Of a stretch of 64,000 nucleotides of DNA, positions 8,331 to 16,375 are shown one piece after another. The notes below the pieces were generated by a model, which was not told the origin of the DNA, made no database searches, and worked only from the letters and a program-made list of their open reading frames with translations. The position numbers were made by a program, and so were the translations under genes. Position 1 is the first letter of the stretch; the number at the start of each line of letters is the position of its first letter. The stretch is from Pseudomonas fluorescens (GTDB lineage: Bacteria > Pseudomonadota > Gammaproteobacteria > Pseudomonadales > Pseudomonadaceae): the NCBI RefSeq assembly GCF_001623525.1, contig NZ_CP015225.1, forward strand, positions 248,001-312,000, read 5' to 3'.

Positions 8331-9118
8331 GACTTCCTCCGGATGACCACGATGTGGTGCAGCGCCAATACCCGTCTCAACGGATACAACAGTTTTTCAA
8401 CGACCTTGAGCACAGAGATCAGCGCGTCGGGCAGCAACTGGCGAAAGTTCAAGCCGCCGGAAGTCAGGTAGCGCAGATAGTTGCCGCAGATTTCCTGGTG
8501 GACGATTTCCAGGCCCGGGTGCTTGCGCTCGAACGCCTGCCTGTCGCGAACGAAGACGATGTAGCTGAGGGCTTGGTTGGCACCGTTCATGGGCCCGGTC
8601 GACGGGGTTTCCCAAGATGGGAAGTGCATGTCGAAGCCTTCGGATTTGAACAGGCGCTTATAGAGAAAAGCGGCAAAGGGGCCGTGGAAGGGTTCGATCA
8701 AAATGGCGCCGCCGCCAATCTTGAGGGTTCTTTCCAGCTCCGTGAAGAAGCGATCGGGATGAGGGAAGTGGTGAAAACAGTTCTGAGCGTAAAAGGCCCT
8801 GACCGAGTGATCGTCCAGGCTCATTGCCTCGGCATTGAGCGCCATGTCCAGTTGCTCGGTGGCGACAATGTCCGTCGCCAATACTTCAGGGTATGAGTGA
8901 CGCATGGGGGCGATGCCTGCCCCCAATTCCACCTCAAGACCTTCGACCTTGAAATAGTGGTCCGCCAGGCGATGAAACGCATGGTGGAACTCCACGAAGA
9001 CTTCCCGAAGCATCCGCTTGCGCTCAAGCACTTTGCCGTGAAGTTCCAGGCGTTCGCTGCCATCGACATCCAATGCCTTGAGCGACGGGTCCGATAAAAA
9101 ATCTCTCAGCGCTTTAAT
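8327..9118 (-). CDS. Class I SAM-dependent methyltransferase, probable ATT start
   Basis: The protein has the SAM motif I-like VELGAGIAPMRHSYPEVLATDI, an acidic DHSVRAFYAQNCFHHFPHP motif II/III region, and GGGAILIEPF after it. This is the layout of UbiE/COQ5-like methyltransferases. No ATG stands at a sensible N-terminus. In-frame candidates are ATT 9118 with GGAAG seven bases upstream, CTG 9109, and TTG 9073 with no clear site. The frame is open to a TAA just upstream of the ATT, and the residues from there (IKALRDFLSDPSLKALDVDG) read as good protein, so I chose ATT (263 residues). It overlaps the upstream GT2 by 13 bp and GtrA by 4 bp. It may methylate a glycan or lipid carrier intermediate. 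Confidence 0.8.
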   Translation of the reverse strand: MKALRDFLSDPSLKALDVDGSERLELHGKVLERKRMLREVFVEFHHAFHRLADHYFKVEGLEVELGAGIAPMRHSYPEVLATDIVATEQLDMALNAEAMSLDDHSVRAFYAQNCFHHFPHPDRFFTELERTLKIGGGAILIEPFHGPFAAFLYKRLFKSEGFDMHFPSWETPSTGPMNGANQALSYIVFVRDRQAFERKHPGLEIVHQEICGNYLRYLTSGGLNFRQLLPDALISVLKVVEKLLYPLRRVLALHHIVVIRRKS

Positions 9119-10128
9119 GAGTTTTCTTCCCGCAATGACGTTGCTTTAACACGCCTGGATTGCCGTGGCCGGCTGGGCACCGAGGCGATGTCGTAACCGA
9201 GGAACGCCATGATCAGCTGCAACCCCATGAGCATGGGCAGTGCACTGAGCATCACCGTGCCGGCGGGAGTCGCGATGCCATTCTGCGCCGATTCATACCA
9301 GTGATAACTGCCGAAGAAGACGCCGAACAAGAACATGACAATCCCGATCGGCAGCTCGATCGAGGCCAGGGACATGTCGCGAAGATAATAGTTGTAGAGC
9401 ACACGCTTGGTGAAATTGCGCAGGTGTTTGAACAGGAATTCACCGACGATTTTCGAGATATTGAGGTGACTGACCTCATCGCCGTATCGGGCTTCCATCG
9501 GAATATCCACCACGACGGCACGCACGGTGTTCAAGCGGAACAGAATGTCGGTCTCGAAAAAGTAGCGTTGGCTGACCTTGTCCAGGGGTAAAAGCCTGGC
9601 GACGTCGCGGTGAATCGCCGTGTAGCCGTTGGTGGGGTCGAACAGATCCCAATAACCCGTCGACAGTTTGGCCATCAGCGACAACACGGCGTTGCCGAAA
9701 AGGCGGATGCGTGGCATCGATTGGATCTCTTCCAGATCGAAAAACCGATTGCCCTTGGTGTAGTCGGCTTCTCCCGCCAGGATCGGCTCGATGAACAGCG
9801 GGATCAGGGTCGGGTCCATCTGGCCGTCCCCATCGACTTTGACGATGATACTCGCACCGTCGGCGAGGGCGGCTCGATAGCCGGTCATGACCGCACCGCC
9901 CACGCCTTGGTTGACCTCATGGGGCAGCACCTTGACCCGGGGGTCGTGACAGGAAGCCAGGACATGCCCGCCGGAGCCGTCCGGGCAGGCATCGTCGATG
10001 ACGTAGATGCGCCAGACCTCCGGCCCTATGGCCGCTATGACGGCGTCTATATGAGCGGTAACCCGATAGCTGGGGATGACGACGGCGACGCGTTGCTCGT
10101 CCGTGAAAAGCGCTGTTTTTGAGTTCAT
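9106..10128 (-). CDS. GT2 polyprenyl-phosphate-sugar synthase-like glycosyltransferase
   Basis: A 340-residue GT-A protein has VAVVIPSYRV at the N-terminus, YVIDDACPDGSGG near 42-54, and the metal-binding DGD at residues 99-101 (VKVDGDGQMDP). Two membrane helices near the C-terminus (LPIGIVMFLFGVFFG and VMLSALPMLMGLQLIMAFLG) match DPM1/GtrB-type enzymes. These transfer a sugar from a nucleotide donor to undecaprenyl phosphate at the inner face of the inner membrane. It lies 12 bp downstream of the large membrane protein gene and overlaps the methyltransferase. With GtrA it forms the usual synthase-flippase pair; the sugar cannot be told from sequence. Confidence 0.9.
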   Translation of the reverse strand: MNSKTALFTDEQRVAVVIPSYRVTAHIDAVIAAIGPEVWRIYVIDDACPDGSGGHVLASCHDPRVKVLPHEVNQGVGGAVMTGYRAALADGASIIVKVDGDGQMDPTLIPLFIEPILAGEADYTKGNRFFDLEEIQSMPRIRLFGNAVLSLMAKLSTGYWDLFDPTNGYTAIHRDVARLLPLDKVSQRYFFETDILFRLNTVRAVVVDIPMEARYGDEVSHLNISKIVGEFLFKHLRNFTKRVLYNYYLRDMSLASIELPIGIVMFLFGVFFGSYHWYESAQNGIATPAGTVMLSALPMLMGLQLIMAFLGYDIASVPSRPRQSRRVKATSLREENSLKR

Positions 10129-10140
10129 CGATATCGCCCA

Positions 10141-12549
10141 CTATTGCCTGAATGAAAGTGACTTGAACTCCAGGGGAGTGTCGGTATGCCCGGATGCATA
10201 AATGATCACGGACGCGGCATTCGCAGGGGCGACGACGCTCATCTCATGGGTCTCCCATTGCGTGGTGCAGTCAAACGTTTCGATGCTGGTGGTAATGAAG
10301 TTGCCTTGGTCGTCCATCCAATTGGCCTGGATTCTTCCGGCGGTGACCGTCGTTGCGCAACGTGCGGAAACGCTGTTGATGTACGTCAGCCCCGGCGTCA
10401 CTTCGACCCGCTGTGTGGCCGGTGTCTTGACGTTGACGGTCAGGATCTTGCGCGACGCGTCATAGGTCGAGGGTGACGTCAGGCTCCAGCCCTCGAGGCT
10501 GGACAGCTCTGGGTTGAGCAGGTGTTCGTAGTGCGTGTCATTGAGTTTGCGCAGTTCCATGTCACCCAGTCTGGCATACGACGTGGACACCGTGAGCAGC
10601 CGATCGAGTGGCGCCTGGTGAAGGGACTTGAGGTCGATCACCAGCCAGCTCACCTGGCGCCGGCGCAAGCGCTGGGCAAGTTCTGATGGCGAGGTCGCCG
10701 CGTCGAACTCGTTTTTCCATTTCAGGTTGTACCACGACGCGTAAAGGGCATCGCCATGCAAACCCGCCATCAAGGGCGACGCAAAGACCGCCACGGGCTG
10801 ATGTCCGGTATTCAAGGCGTTGACGGTGTCGACCATTTTTCGAATGGGCAGGCGTTCCAATAGATAGGCATCCCGACCTGCTGTGCTCAAGAGTGCAGAG
10901 GGTTTGATGTCGCCATAGTAAGTCGCGGCCTGGATGAAACGGGTATTGGTCAGGACCAGCACGGCACCGGCGATGATGGCGAGGCCGCGCGGGAAGATCC
11001 TGGTGTCGGAAAAGGGCAGGGCCAGGATCACTGAGAACAGCGCGAAGGAGGGGAACACATAACGCAGGTAGGCCGTTGAGTGGAACGTCATGAACATCGC
11101 GCCGGCGCCGACCAGGAGGATGCACAGGGCTTTTTTGTTGCCGCTCAACAGCACGGAGACGGCAGCCGTGGGCAGCAGCAGCCATTGAAAACCTGCTGCG
11201 CCAACCCGCCCCTCGATGAACTGAGGCGATTTGAAGACCATTCGATACAGGGTGTCCCAGGTCACCCCGGTACCGAAAGTGGCCGGTGGTTCGAAGTTGA
11301 TGTTCGGCCAGAGCGGCGAATGGAAAATGGCATTGAAAAACGGGAACACTGGGTTGCCGGTCAAGTACCCGGCAGAGACGTAAGGGGTAGCACCGGCCAG
11401 TATCAGGGCGACACTGCCCAGCAGGAACGTCTTGACGATCCCGTGGACGGCCCAGGCCTTGTAGTGCAGCAAGAGGATCGCCAGCAGGACCGGCAGGACG
11501 CTCAGGGTCACGGCCTTGGTCGCCATGGCGAAGCCCAGCAGGAGGCCCGCCAGGAGCAATTGCGACAGGCGCTCCCTGGGCTCCGGCGTAGCGCTTGAGA
11601 CCTTCAGGATCGCCAGCGTCCCGGCCATCATGAAGGCGGTCCACGCCGATTCGATGTGCAGGCTGCTGCTTTCAGCGAAGGCGAGGGGCGTTGACAGAAA
11701 GATCAGGCTGGCCCAGCGGGCGCTTGTGGCGGAGCCTCCGGCCCAGAGGGTCATGTTGCGGATTTGCCACGCCAGCAGCAGGGTGAACGCGCTGTTGCTC
11801 AGGCGCGAGGCTGTTTCACCGGCCAGCATATAGACAATGCTGTAGATCCAGTCGGCCAGCATGGGCATGACCGCCCACACATAGGTGCTGGCGTCGAACG
11901 TCCATTGATGCTGTTGGGCCAGGTGTGACGGGACAAAGAGGTGCATGGCCAATGCGTCGTGCCCGACCTCCGGCATGAAGGCGACCAACACATAGAGGCA
12001 GGCGAAGCTGCAGATCAGTACGTCGAGCCCCGTCTGGAGGGGTGTTTGCGCTGAGCGGTCGGCCCGGATTTGCCGCAACAGTTCACGGCCTATCGAGGTG
12101 ATGTGTCTACGCCCCAATACAAGCGGCAACAACAGCAGCGCGCCATACAGCCAGGGGTAGTTGATCGGCAAGTAGGCCGCCAGGCCTGTCAGCGTGCCGA
12201 ACGTACCGGCTCCCACCAGCAGGTGGACGCTCCAGTCGTCCAAGGTTTCTTGCCTGAGCATCCAACTGCCGAGCACGGTCGAAGACAGTGCGAACACCGC
12301 GACGACCATCACCGGCCAAATCTGTGCGCAGGCAATGGACAGGCACGCCAGCAAACCCAGGCAAAGAATGATCGGTGGCTTGCGAGTGAAGACGGTGAGG
12401 GCGGCCAGCCCTGCCAGTGACAGCAATATCGTCCGGGTGCCGCTGTTCATGGACGCCAGTTCAAGCGTCGAAAAACCGTATGCGCCGACCACCGCACTCG
12501 CCAGCAAAACCAACAACACCACTGCGTATTTCAGGCTGAATCTGGGCAA
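10141..12549 (-). CDS. Large polytopic membrane protein, GT-C-like, with C-terminal beta-sandwich domain
   Basis: The real coding part begins around a TTG at 12549 (about 802 residues). The open frame continues upstream to 13017, but that part lies over a REP repeat and the next gene. The protein has more than ten hydrophobic helices, starting FSLKYAVVLLVLLASAVVGA, and a periplasmic acidic segment FMPEVGHDALAMHLFVPSHL typical of GT-C enzymes that use polyprenyl-phosphate sugars. The last roughly 130 residues are soluble and read like a carbohydrate-binding beta-sandwich (NPELSSLEGWSLTSPSTYDA through IIYASGH). It likely transfers the sugar made by the GT2 and GtrA pair on the periplasmic side. 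The exact start is uncertain. Confidence 0.8.
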   Translation of the reverse strand: MPRFSLKYAVVLLVLLASAVVGAYGFSTLELASMNSGTRTILLSLAGLAALTVFTRKPPIILCLGLLACLSIACAQIWPVMVVAVFALSSTVLGSWMLRQETLDDWSVHLLVGAGTFGTLTGLAAYLPINYPWLYGALLLLPLVLGRRHITSIGRELLRQIRADRSAQTPLQTGLDVLICSFACLYVLVAFMPEVGHDALAMHLFVPSHLAQQHQWTFDASTYVWAVMPMLADWIYSIVYMLAGETASRLSNSAFTLLLAWQIRNMTLWAGGSATSARWASLIFLSTPLAFAESSSLHIESAWTAFMMAGTLAILKVSSATPEPRERLSQLLLAGLLLGFAMATKAVTLSVLPVLLAILLLHYKAWAVHGIVKTFLLGSVALILAGATPYVSAGYLTGNPVFPFFNAIFHSPLWPNINFEPPATFGTGVTWDTLYRMVFKSPQFIEGRVGAAGFQWLLLPTAAVSVLLSGNKKALCILLVGAGAMFMTFHSTAYLRYVFPSFALFSVILALPFSDTRIFPRGLAIIAGAVLVLTNTRFIQAATYYGDIKPSALLSTAGRDAYLLERLPIRKMVDTVNALNTGHQPVAVFASPLMAGLHGDALYASWYNLKWKNEFDAATSPSELAQRLRRRQVSWLVIDLKSLHQAPLDRLLTVSTSYARLGDMELRKLNDTHYEHLLNPELSSLEGWSLTSPSTYDASRKILTVNVKTPATQRVEVTPGLTYINSVSARCATTVTAGRIQANWMDDQGNFITTSIETFDCTTQWETHEMSVVAPANAASVIIYASGHTDTPLEFKSLSFRQ

Positions 12550-12598
12550 AATATCGTCTCGGCTAAAGGGGCAACGCTGTCCATTAAGGCAAACCAAG

Positions 12599-12736
12599 AT
12601 CCGTGGCGAGGGAGCTTGCTCCCGCTGGGCTGCATAGCAGCCCCAAAAGGCAGGATGCGACCAACCTGACACGCTGCGGAGGCTGGGTTCAGGGCCGCTT
12701 CGCAGCCCAGCGGGAGCAAGCTCCCTCGCCACGGAT
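12599..12736. repeat. REP doublet: 35-bp perfect inverted repeat inside the glycan operon
   Basis: The arms at 12599-12633 and 12702-12736 are perfect inverted copies of 35 bp, carrying the core GGGAGCTTGCTCCC, separated by 68 bp. This is the organisation of Pseudomonas REP doublets. It fills the 232-bp gap between the 12782-15229 glycosyltransferase and the membrane protein and would form a large hairpin in the operon mRNA. No gene is seen in the gap. Confidence 0.85.
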
Positions 12737-12781
12737 TCATCGGCTCCCTTGAATAAATGGCATTGCCTGCAAAGGGGCTGC

Positions 12782-15229
12782 TTATACGTCTCGGTACGTG
12801 TGCGGGACCCAGGATCCCCACTTGCTTTCGTAGATCGCCCGGTTCTTTTCGAAAAGTGCCTGTTTTTTCCTTGCGCCCAAGGTGTTGAACGAGGCGGACA
12901 GGTGGTGGTGCACGAAAACGTCTTCGGCACACGCCGCGCGCATGCCACGACGCTGCACGCGACGGCAGTAATCGTCATCCTCGAAGAACCCCAGGCCATA
13001 CTCTTCGCACAGGCCACCGATTTGCTCGTAGGTCGAGCGCGGGAACATCACGCAGAAAAAGGCCAGGGTGTTGATTTCGAACCACTCGCCCATACGGGCG
13101 CGGCTCATCTGCGCGGCTTCGGCGGGCATGTCTTCGATCCGGCCATAGCGGGTGCTGACTTTGGCCTCGTTGCCGATGTTGTTGGTGATCGGGCCGATGA
13201 TGCCGATTTCCTTGTGGTCCTGCAGATGGCGGATCAAGCCTTTGATCCAGCCGGCGGTGACGACCGTGTCGTTGTTCAGGATGACCAGATAGTCGCCACT
13301 GGCCGCTGCGAGGCCCTGGTTGTTGCCGGCGGCGAAGCCCTTGTTGTCCGGGTTGAGGATGACGATCCGGTCCGGATGTCCCTTGGCCCAGGCGGTGAGG
13401 TAGGCCGGGGTCTGGTCGCTGGAGTGGTTGTCGACGACGATGATTTCAAGGTTCGGGTATTGGCTCTGGGTCAACAGGCTGTCGAGGCAGGCCTTGGTCA
13501 GTTCGAGGTTGTTGTAGGTCAGCACCACGACGCTGACTTTGGGCTGGGGCAATGCCGCGATGGCATCGCGCAGGCTGGCGGCCCGGTGCTGCCAGGTCTG
13601 GCCTCGGGCGAACGATTGACGAGCCTCCAATGTGGCGCTGGCCTCCGGCAGTGCTCCCAGGACAGCGCGCAGGGTCGAGATGAACTCAGTCGGCTCTTCA
13701 ACCGCCCAGACCAGTTTGCCGAACTGGCTCAACTCCGGCAGTTTCACCGACACCACCGGTTTGCCCGCGCTCAGGTATTCATAGACCTTGACCGGGTTGG
13801 TGGCGAGGGTCAACGGCATGACCTTGAACGGTAGCAGGCAAACGTCCATGGCGTGGAGGTAGTAAGGCAGGGCGGTATACGGGACTTCACCTTCCAGGAT
13901 CACATTCGGGCAGGCCTTGAAGTGTTTTTTTGCCTGGACGATATCACTGCCGATCAACAGAATCAGGTGCTGCGGGAAGGATTGGGCGACCCGCTTGACC
14001 AGGTCCAGGTCGAACCATTCGGCAATAACGCCGTAGTAACCAATGATCTTTCTGTTGGCAGGGTCCCGGTAGACCCTGTCGGGACGTCGGCTGAAGAAAC
14101 TGAACTCGCAGGCGTTGCGGATCACCTCGACGTTGCGGTTTTCCCGCTTGCCGTGTTGTTCGATCCAGTCGGATGTCGCCACCAGCAGATCGGCCCTGCG
14201 CATCAGGGCGATTTCCAGGTCGAGCAGTTCCTGGGCAACGTTGCCGAAACCTTCGTGATGATCCATGCAGTCATAGACCAGGGTGGCGTTGGGGACACGC
14301 CTTGCCAGCGGAAACCAGTAGGCGTGCTGGACAATGCAATCCGCGGCATCGACGTTCGCCGCTTCCAGGAGCATGGCCAGGCCTTCGCACAACTGGCGGA
14401 TCACGGCCGCTGACGGCGGTGCATGATAGATGGCCGGTGCACCGCGTACCTTGAAACGGATCTGGAACAGCCGGTGGGAGCCTTCCAAAGGTTCTGCTTG
14501 GAAGCCGGGGGCCTCGTCGTCGATGAAATTGTTCGAGATATAAAAAGTCGTTTGTCCGGCCCGGGCCAATTCCTTGGCCAGGTTTTGCGGGCGTTGGATG
14601 CGAAAGTGCCAGTCAATCACGCCGAACATCAGGATCATGGGCTGCCCGAGGCTGGACGGTACGGCAACGTTTACGGGCGGTGGCAGAGTTTGCAGCGCAA
14701 AACCAGCGTCTGGCGATGATTCGCCTGGTGTTGCCTTGCCGGGTTTCAGCCAATTTCGAAGCCGACGCGCCAGTTTGCTTTTCTGCTGTGCGGTGAGGGG
14801 CAACCAGGCGTAGACCCGGCGCGATAATTTATACAATTGCTTGCGTATCGAATAACGCAGCGGTGCACGTTCGATGGCGTTGCCCCAGTCGGAAAGCTTG
14901 AACAACTCGGCTTGCTTGGCCGCCAGTTGGGCACGCAAATCCACCGCCCAATCGGAAAACACGACAGCCTCTTTTTCCTTTGTCTGGATTAATGCCTCGG
15001 CGTCCTTGAGGCGCTGTTCGGCCAGCCGCAGTCGCTCACGCAGCCGCCCGGTCTTGCCTTCTTGAAGTGACAGGCGGGTGCGAAGCGCTTTTGAATCGAG
15101 GTTCAGTTGTTTGATAAGCCGATCTCGATTCTCGATTTCCTTGACCAACTGCAAGGCTTCAATGGATCTGGATTGTGTTGAGCGAGTCAGTTTGTCAATG
15201 CAATCAACGAGACGGTTGATCTGGTCCAT
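12782..15229 (-). CDS. Multidomain glycosyltransferase: coiled coil, GT4-like domain, GT2 domain
   Basis: About 815 residues from ATG 15229; a TTG at 15298 would add 23. Residues 1-100 form a coiled coil (IEALQLVKEIENRDRLIKQL, then repeated E/K/L heptads). A GT-B domain of the same family as the 2861-3967 gene follows, with FGVIDWHFRIQRPQNLA, LVYDCMDHHEGFGN and NPVKVYEYLSAGKPVVS. The C-terminal third is a GT2 domain with VSVVVLTYNNLELTKACLDS, the LNNDTVV motif and GFFEDDDYCRRVQRRG. Two active domains in one chain suggest it adds two sugars in sequence, or polymerises, in the cytoplasm. It is second in the leftward operon, 146 bp after the ABC permease. Confidence 0.88.
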   Translation of the reverse strand: MDQINRLVDCIDKLTRSTQSRSIEALQLVKEIENRDRLIKQLNLDSKALRTRLSLQEGKTGRLRERLRLAEQRLKDAEALIQTKEKEAVVFSDWAVDLRAQLAAKQAELFKLSDWGNAIERAPLRYSIRKQLYKLSRRVYAWLPLTAQQKSKLARRLRNWLKPGKATPGESSPDAGFALQTLPPPVNVAVPSSLGQPMILMFGVIDWHFRIQRPQNLAKELARAGQTTFYISNNFIDDEAPGFQAEPLEGSHRLFQIRFKVRGAPAIYHAPPSAAVIRQLCEGLAMLLEAANVDAADCIVQHAYWFPLARRVPNATLVYDCMDHHEGFGNVAQELLDLEIALMRRADLLVATSDWIEQHGKRENRNVEVIRNACEFSFFSRRPDRVYRDPANRKIIGYYGVIAEWFDLDLVKRVAQSFPQHLILLIGSDIVQAKKHFKACPNVILEGEVPYTALPYYLHAMDVCLLPFKVMPLTLATNPVKVYEYLSAGKPVVSVKLPELSQFGKLVWAVEEPTEFISTLRAVLGALPEASATLEARQSFARGQTWQHRAASLRDAIAALPQPKVSVVVLTYNNLELTKACLDSLLTQSQYPNLEIIVVDNHSSDQTPAYLTAWAKGHPDRIVILNPDNKGFAAGNNQGLAAASGDYLVILNNDTVVTAGWIKGLIRHLQDHKEIGIIGPITNNIGNEAKVSTRYGRIEDMPAEAAQMSRARMGEWFEINTLAFFCVMFPRSTYEQIGGLCEEYGLGFFEDDDYCRRVQRRGMRAACAEDVFVHHHLSASFNTLGARKKQALFEKNRAIYESKWGSWVPHTYRDV

Positions 15230-15375
15230 GCGGTTTTCTGGTCCTTTGGTCAATACGGCAACGCATACTCGGTCTTTCAGGATCGATGTTGGCTTCAATC
15301 AACAGACAGGCCCTGGCTCCAGCCGTGCATGAATCATCATAGCGGCTGCTGGACGGGGCGCCACGCCAACAAGCG

Positions 15376-16194
15376 TCATATGACGTCGGCAAAGCCTTTG
15401 CGTGTCCGCTGGAACCAGGCGAACCCTGAGCAGGCAATCAGTACGGAGGTCGCCGAATAAGCGGCCAGTTGCCCCCATTGTGGCGCCTTGCCCCAAAACA
15501 GGACATCGCGAACCATTTCCACCGGCAGTGTCAGGGGATTTGCCTGCAGGGCGACCTGGTAGCTTTGGGGCAGGGTCGAGAGTGGATAGAAAATCGGTGA
15601 GAGAAACAGCATCGCCGTGATGATAATGCCGATGAACTGGCCGATATCGCGCAGGTAGACGCTTATCGAGGCGAGAAACCAGGAGATTCCCAGCGTCAGC
15701 AGCACCAATGGGAACAGCACCACCGGTAGCAGAAGCGCGGTTACCGGAGGGGTACCGAACAGGACGATATAGAACACCAGCCAGGCCAGGACGCTGACCG
15801 CCATGTGGAACAGTGCTGCGCCGAGCGACACCAGGGGCAGGGTTTCCAGTGGAAACACGATCTTCTTGACGTAGTTGGTATTGGCCAGCACCAGGCCTGG
15901 CGCACGGTTCACGCATTCGGAAAACAGGTTGAAGACCAGCAGGCCCGCGAACAGCACCAAGGCGAATTCGCTCTTGGATTCACCGCCCCCAGACCAGCGG
16001 GCCTTGAAAACGACACTGAACACGAATGTGTAGACCACCAGCATGAAAACCGGCGTGAAGAACGACCATAGAATACCGAGCATCGAGCCTTTGTAGCGAC
16101 CGATGACTTCCCTGCGGATCAACACGTAGATCAAGATTCGATTGATCAGGACACTCTTGAGCATGGCAACGGGGGACGTGCTGAACGACTGCAT
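15376..16194 (-). CDS. ABC-2 type polysaccharide export permease (Wzm-like)
   Basis: The chosen start MQSFSTSPVAMLKSVLINRI (ATG 16194) gives 272 residues; an upstream in-frame ATG (16269) would add an unlikely basic leader. The protein has six hydrophobic helices and the family signature LIRREVIGRYKGSMLGILWSFFTPVFML at residues 25-52. It ends with the NPLTLPVEMVRDVLFWG block common to Wzm/KpsM/TagG permeases. It should export a lipid-linked glycan across the inner membrane with the ATPase encoded divergently at 16376. It heads the leftward operon; splitting permease and ATPase across a divergent promoter is uncommon. Confidence 0.93.
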   Translation of the reverse strand: MQSFSTSPVAMLKSVLINRILIYVLIRREVIGRYKGSMLGILWSFFTPVFMLVVYTFVFSVVFKARWSGGGESKSEFALVLFAGLLVFNLFSECVNRAPGLVLANTNYVKKIVFPLETLPLVSLGAALFHMAVSVLAWLVFYIVLFGTPPVTALLLPVVLFPLVLLTLGISWFLASISVYLRDIGQFIGIIITAMLFLSPIFYPLSTLPQSYQVALQANPLTLPVEMVRDVLFWGKAPQWGQLAAYSATSVLIACSGFAWFQRTRKGFADVI

Positions 16195-16375
16195 CGGAGC
16201 TTGATCCTCAAGACAATAGCGGAAGCTCCTTGAGCGCATCCTCATGGAGTAGGCCCAGTGTAGATTCATTCGAAGTTTTTTATCCCATCTGTGCTTAACT
16301 CATCCGCAGCATCCAGCGAAGGACTGATTCAGTAACGCCGCAATAATGGCCGTGATTCATGGAAGGGTTTTGCCG

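Noticed and set aside
12550..13017. Upstream extension of the GT-C-like membrane protein by about 156 residues
   Set aside because: The open frame runs through the REP repeat and over the C-terminus of the next gene; the residues lack membrane character and resemble a shadow frame.
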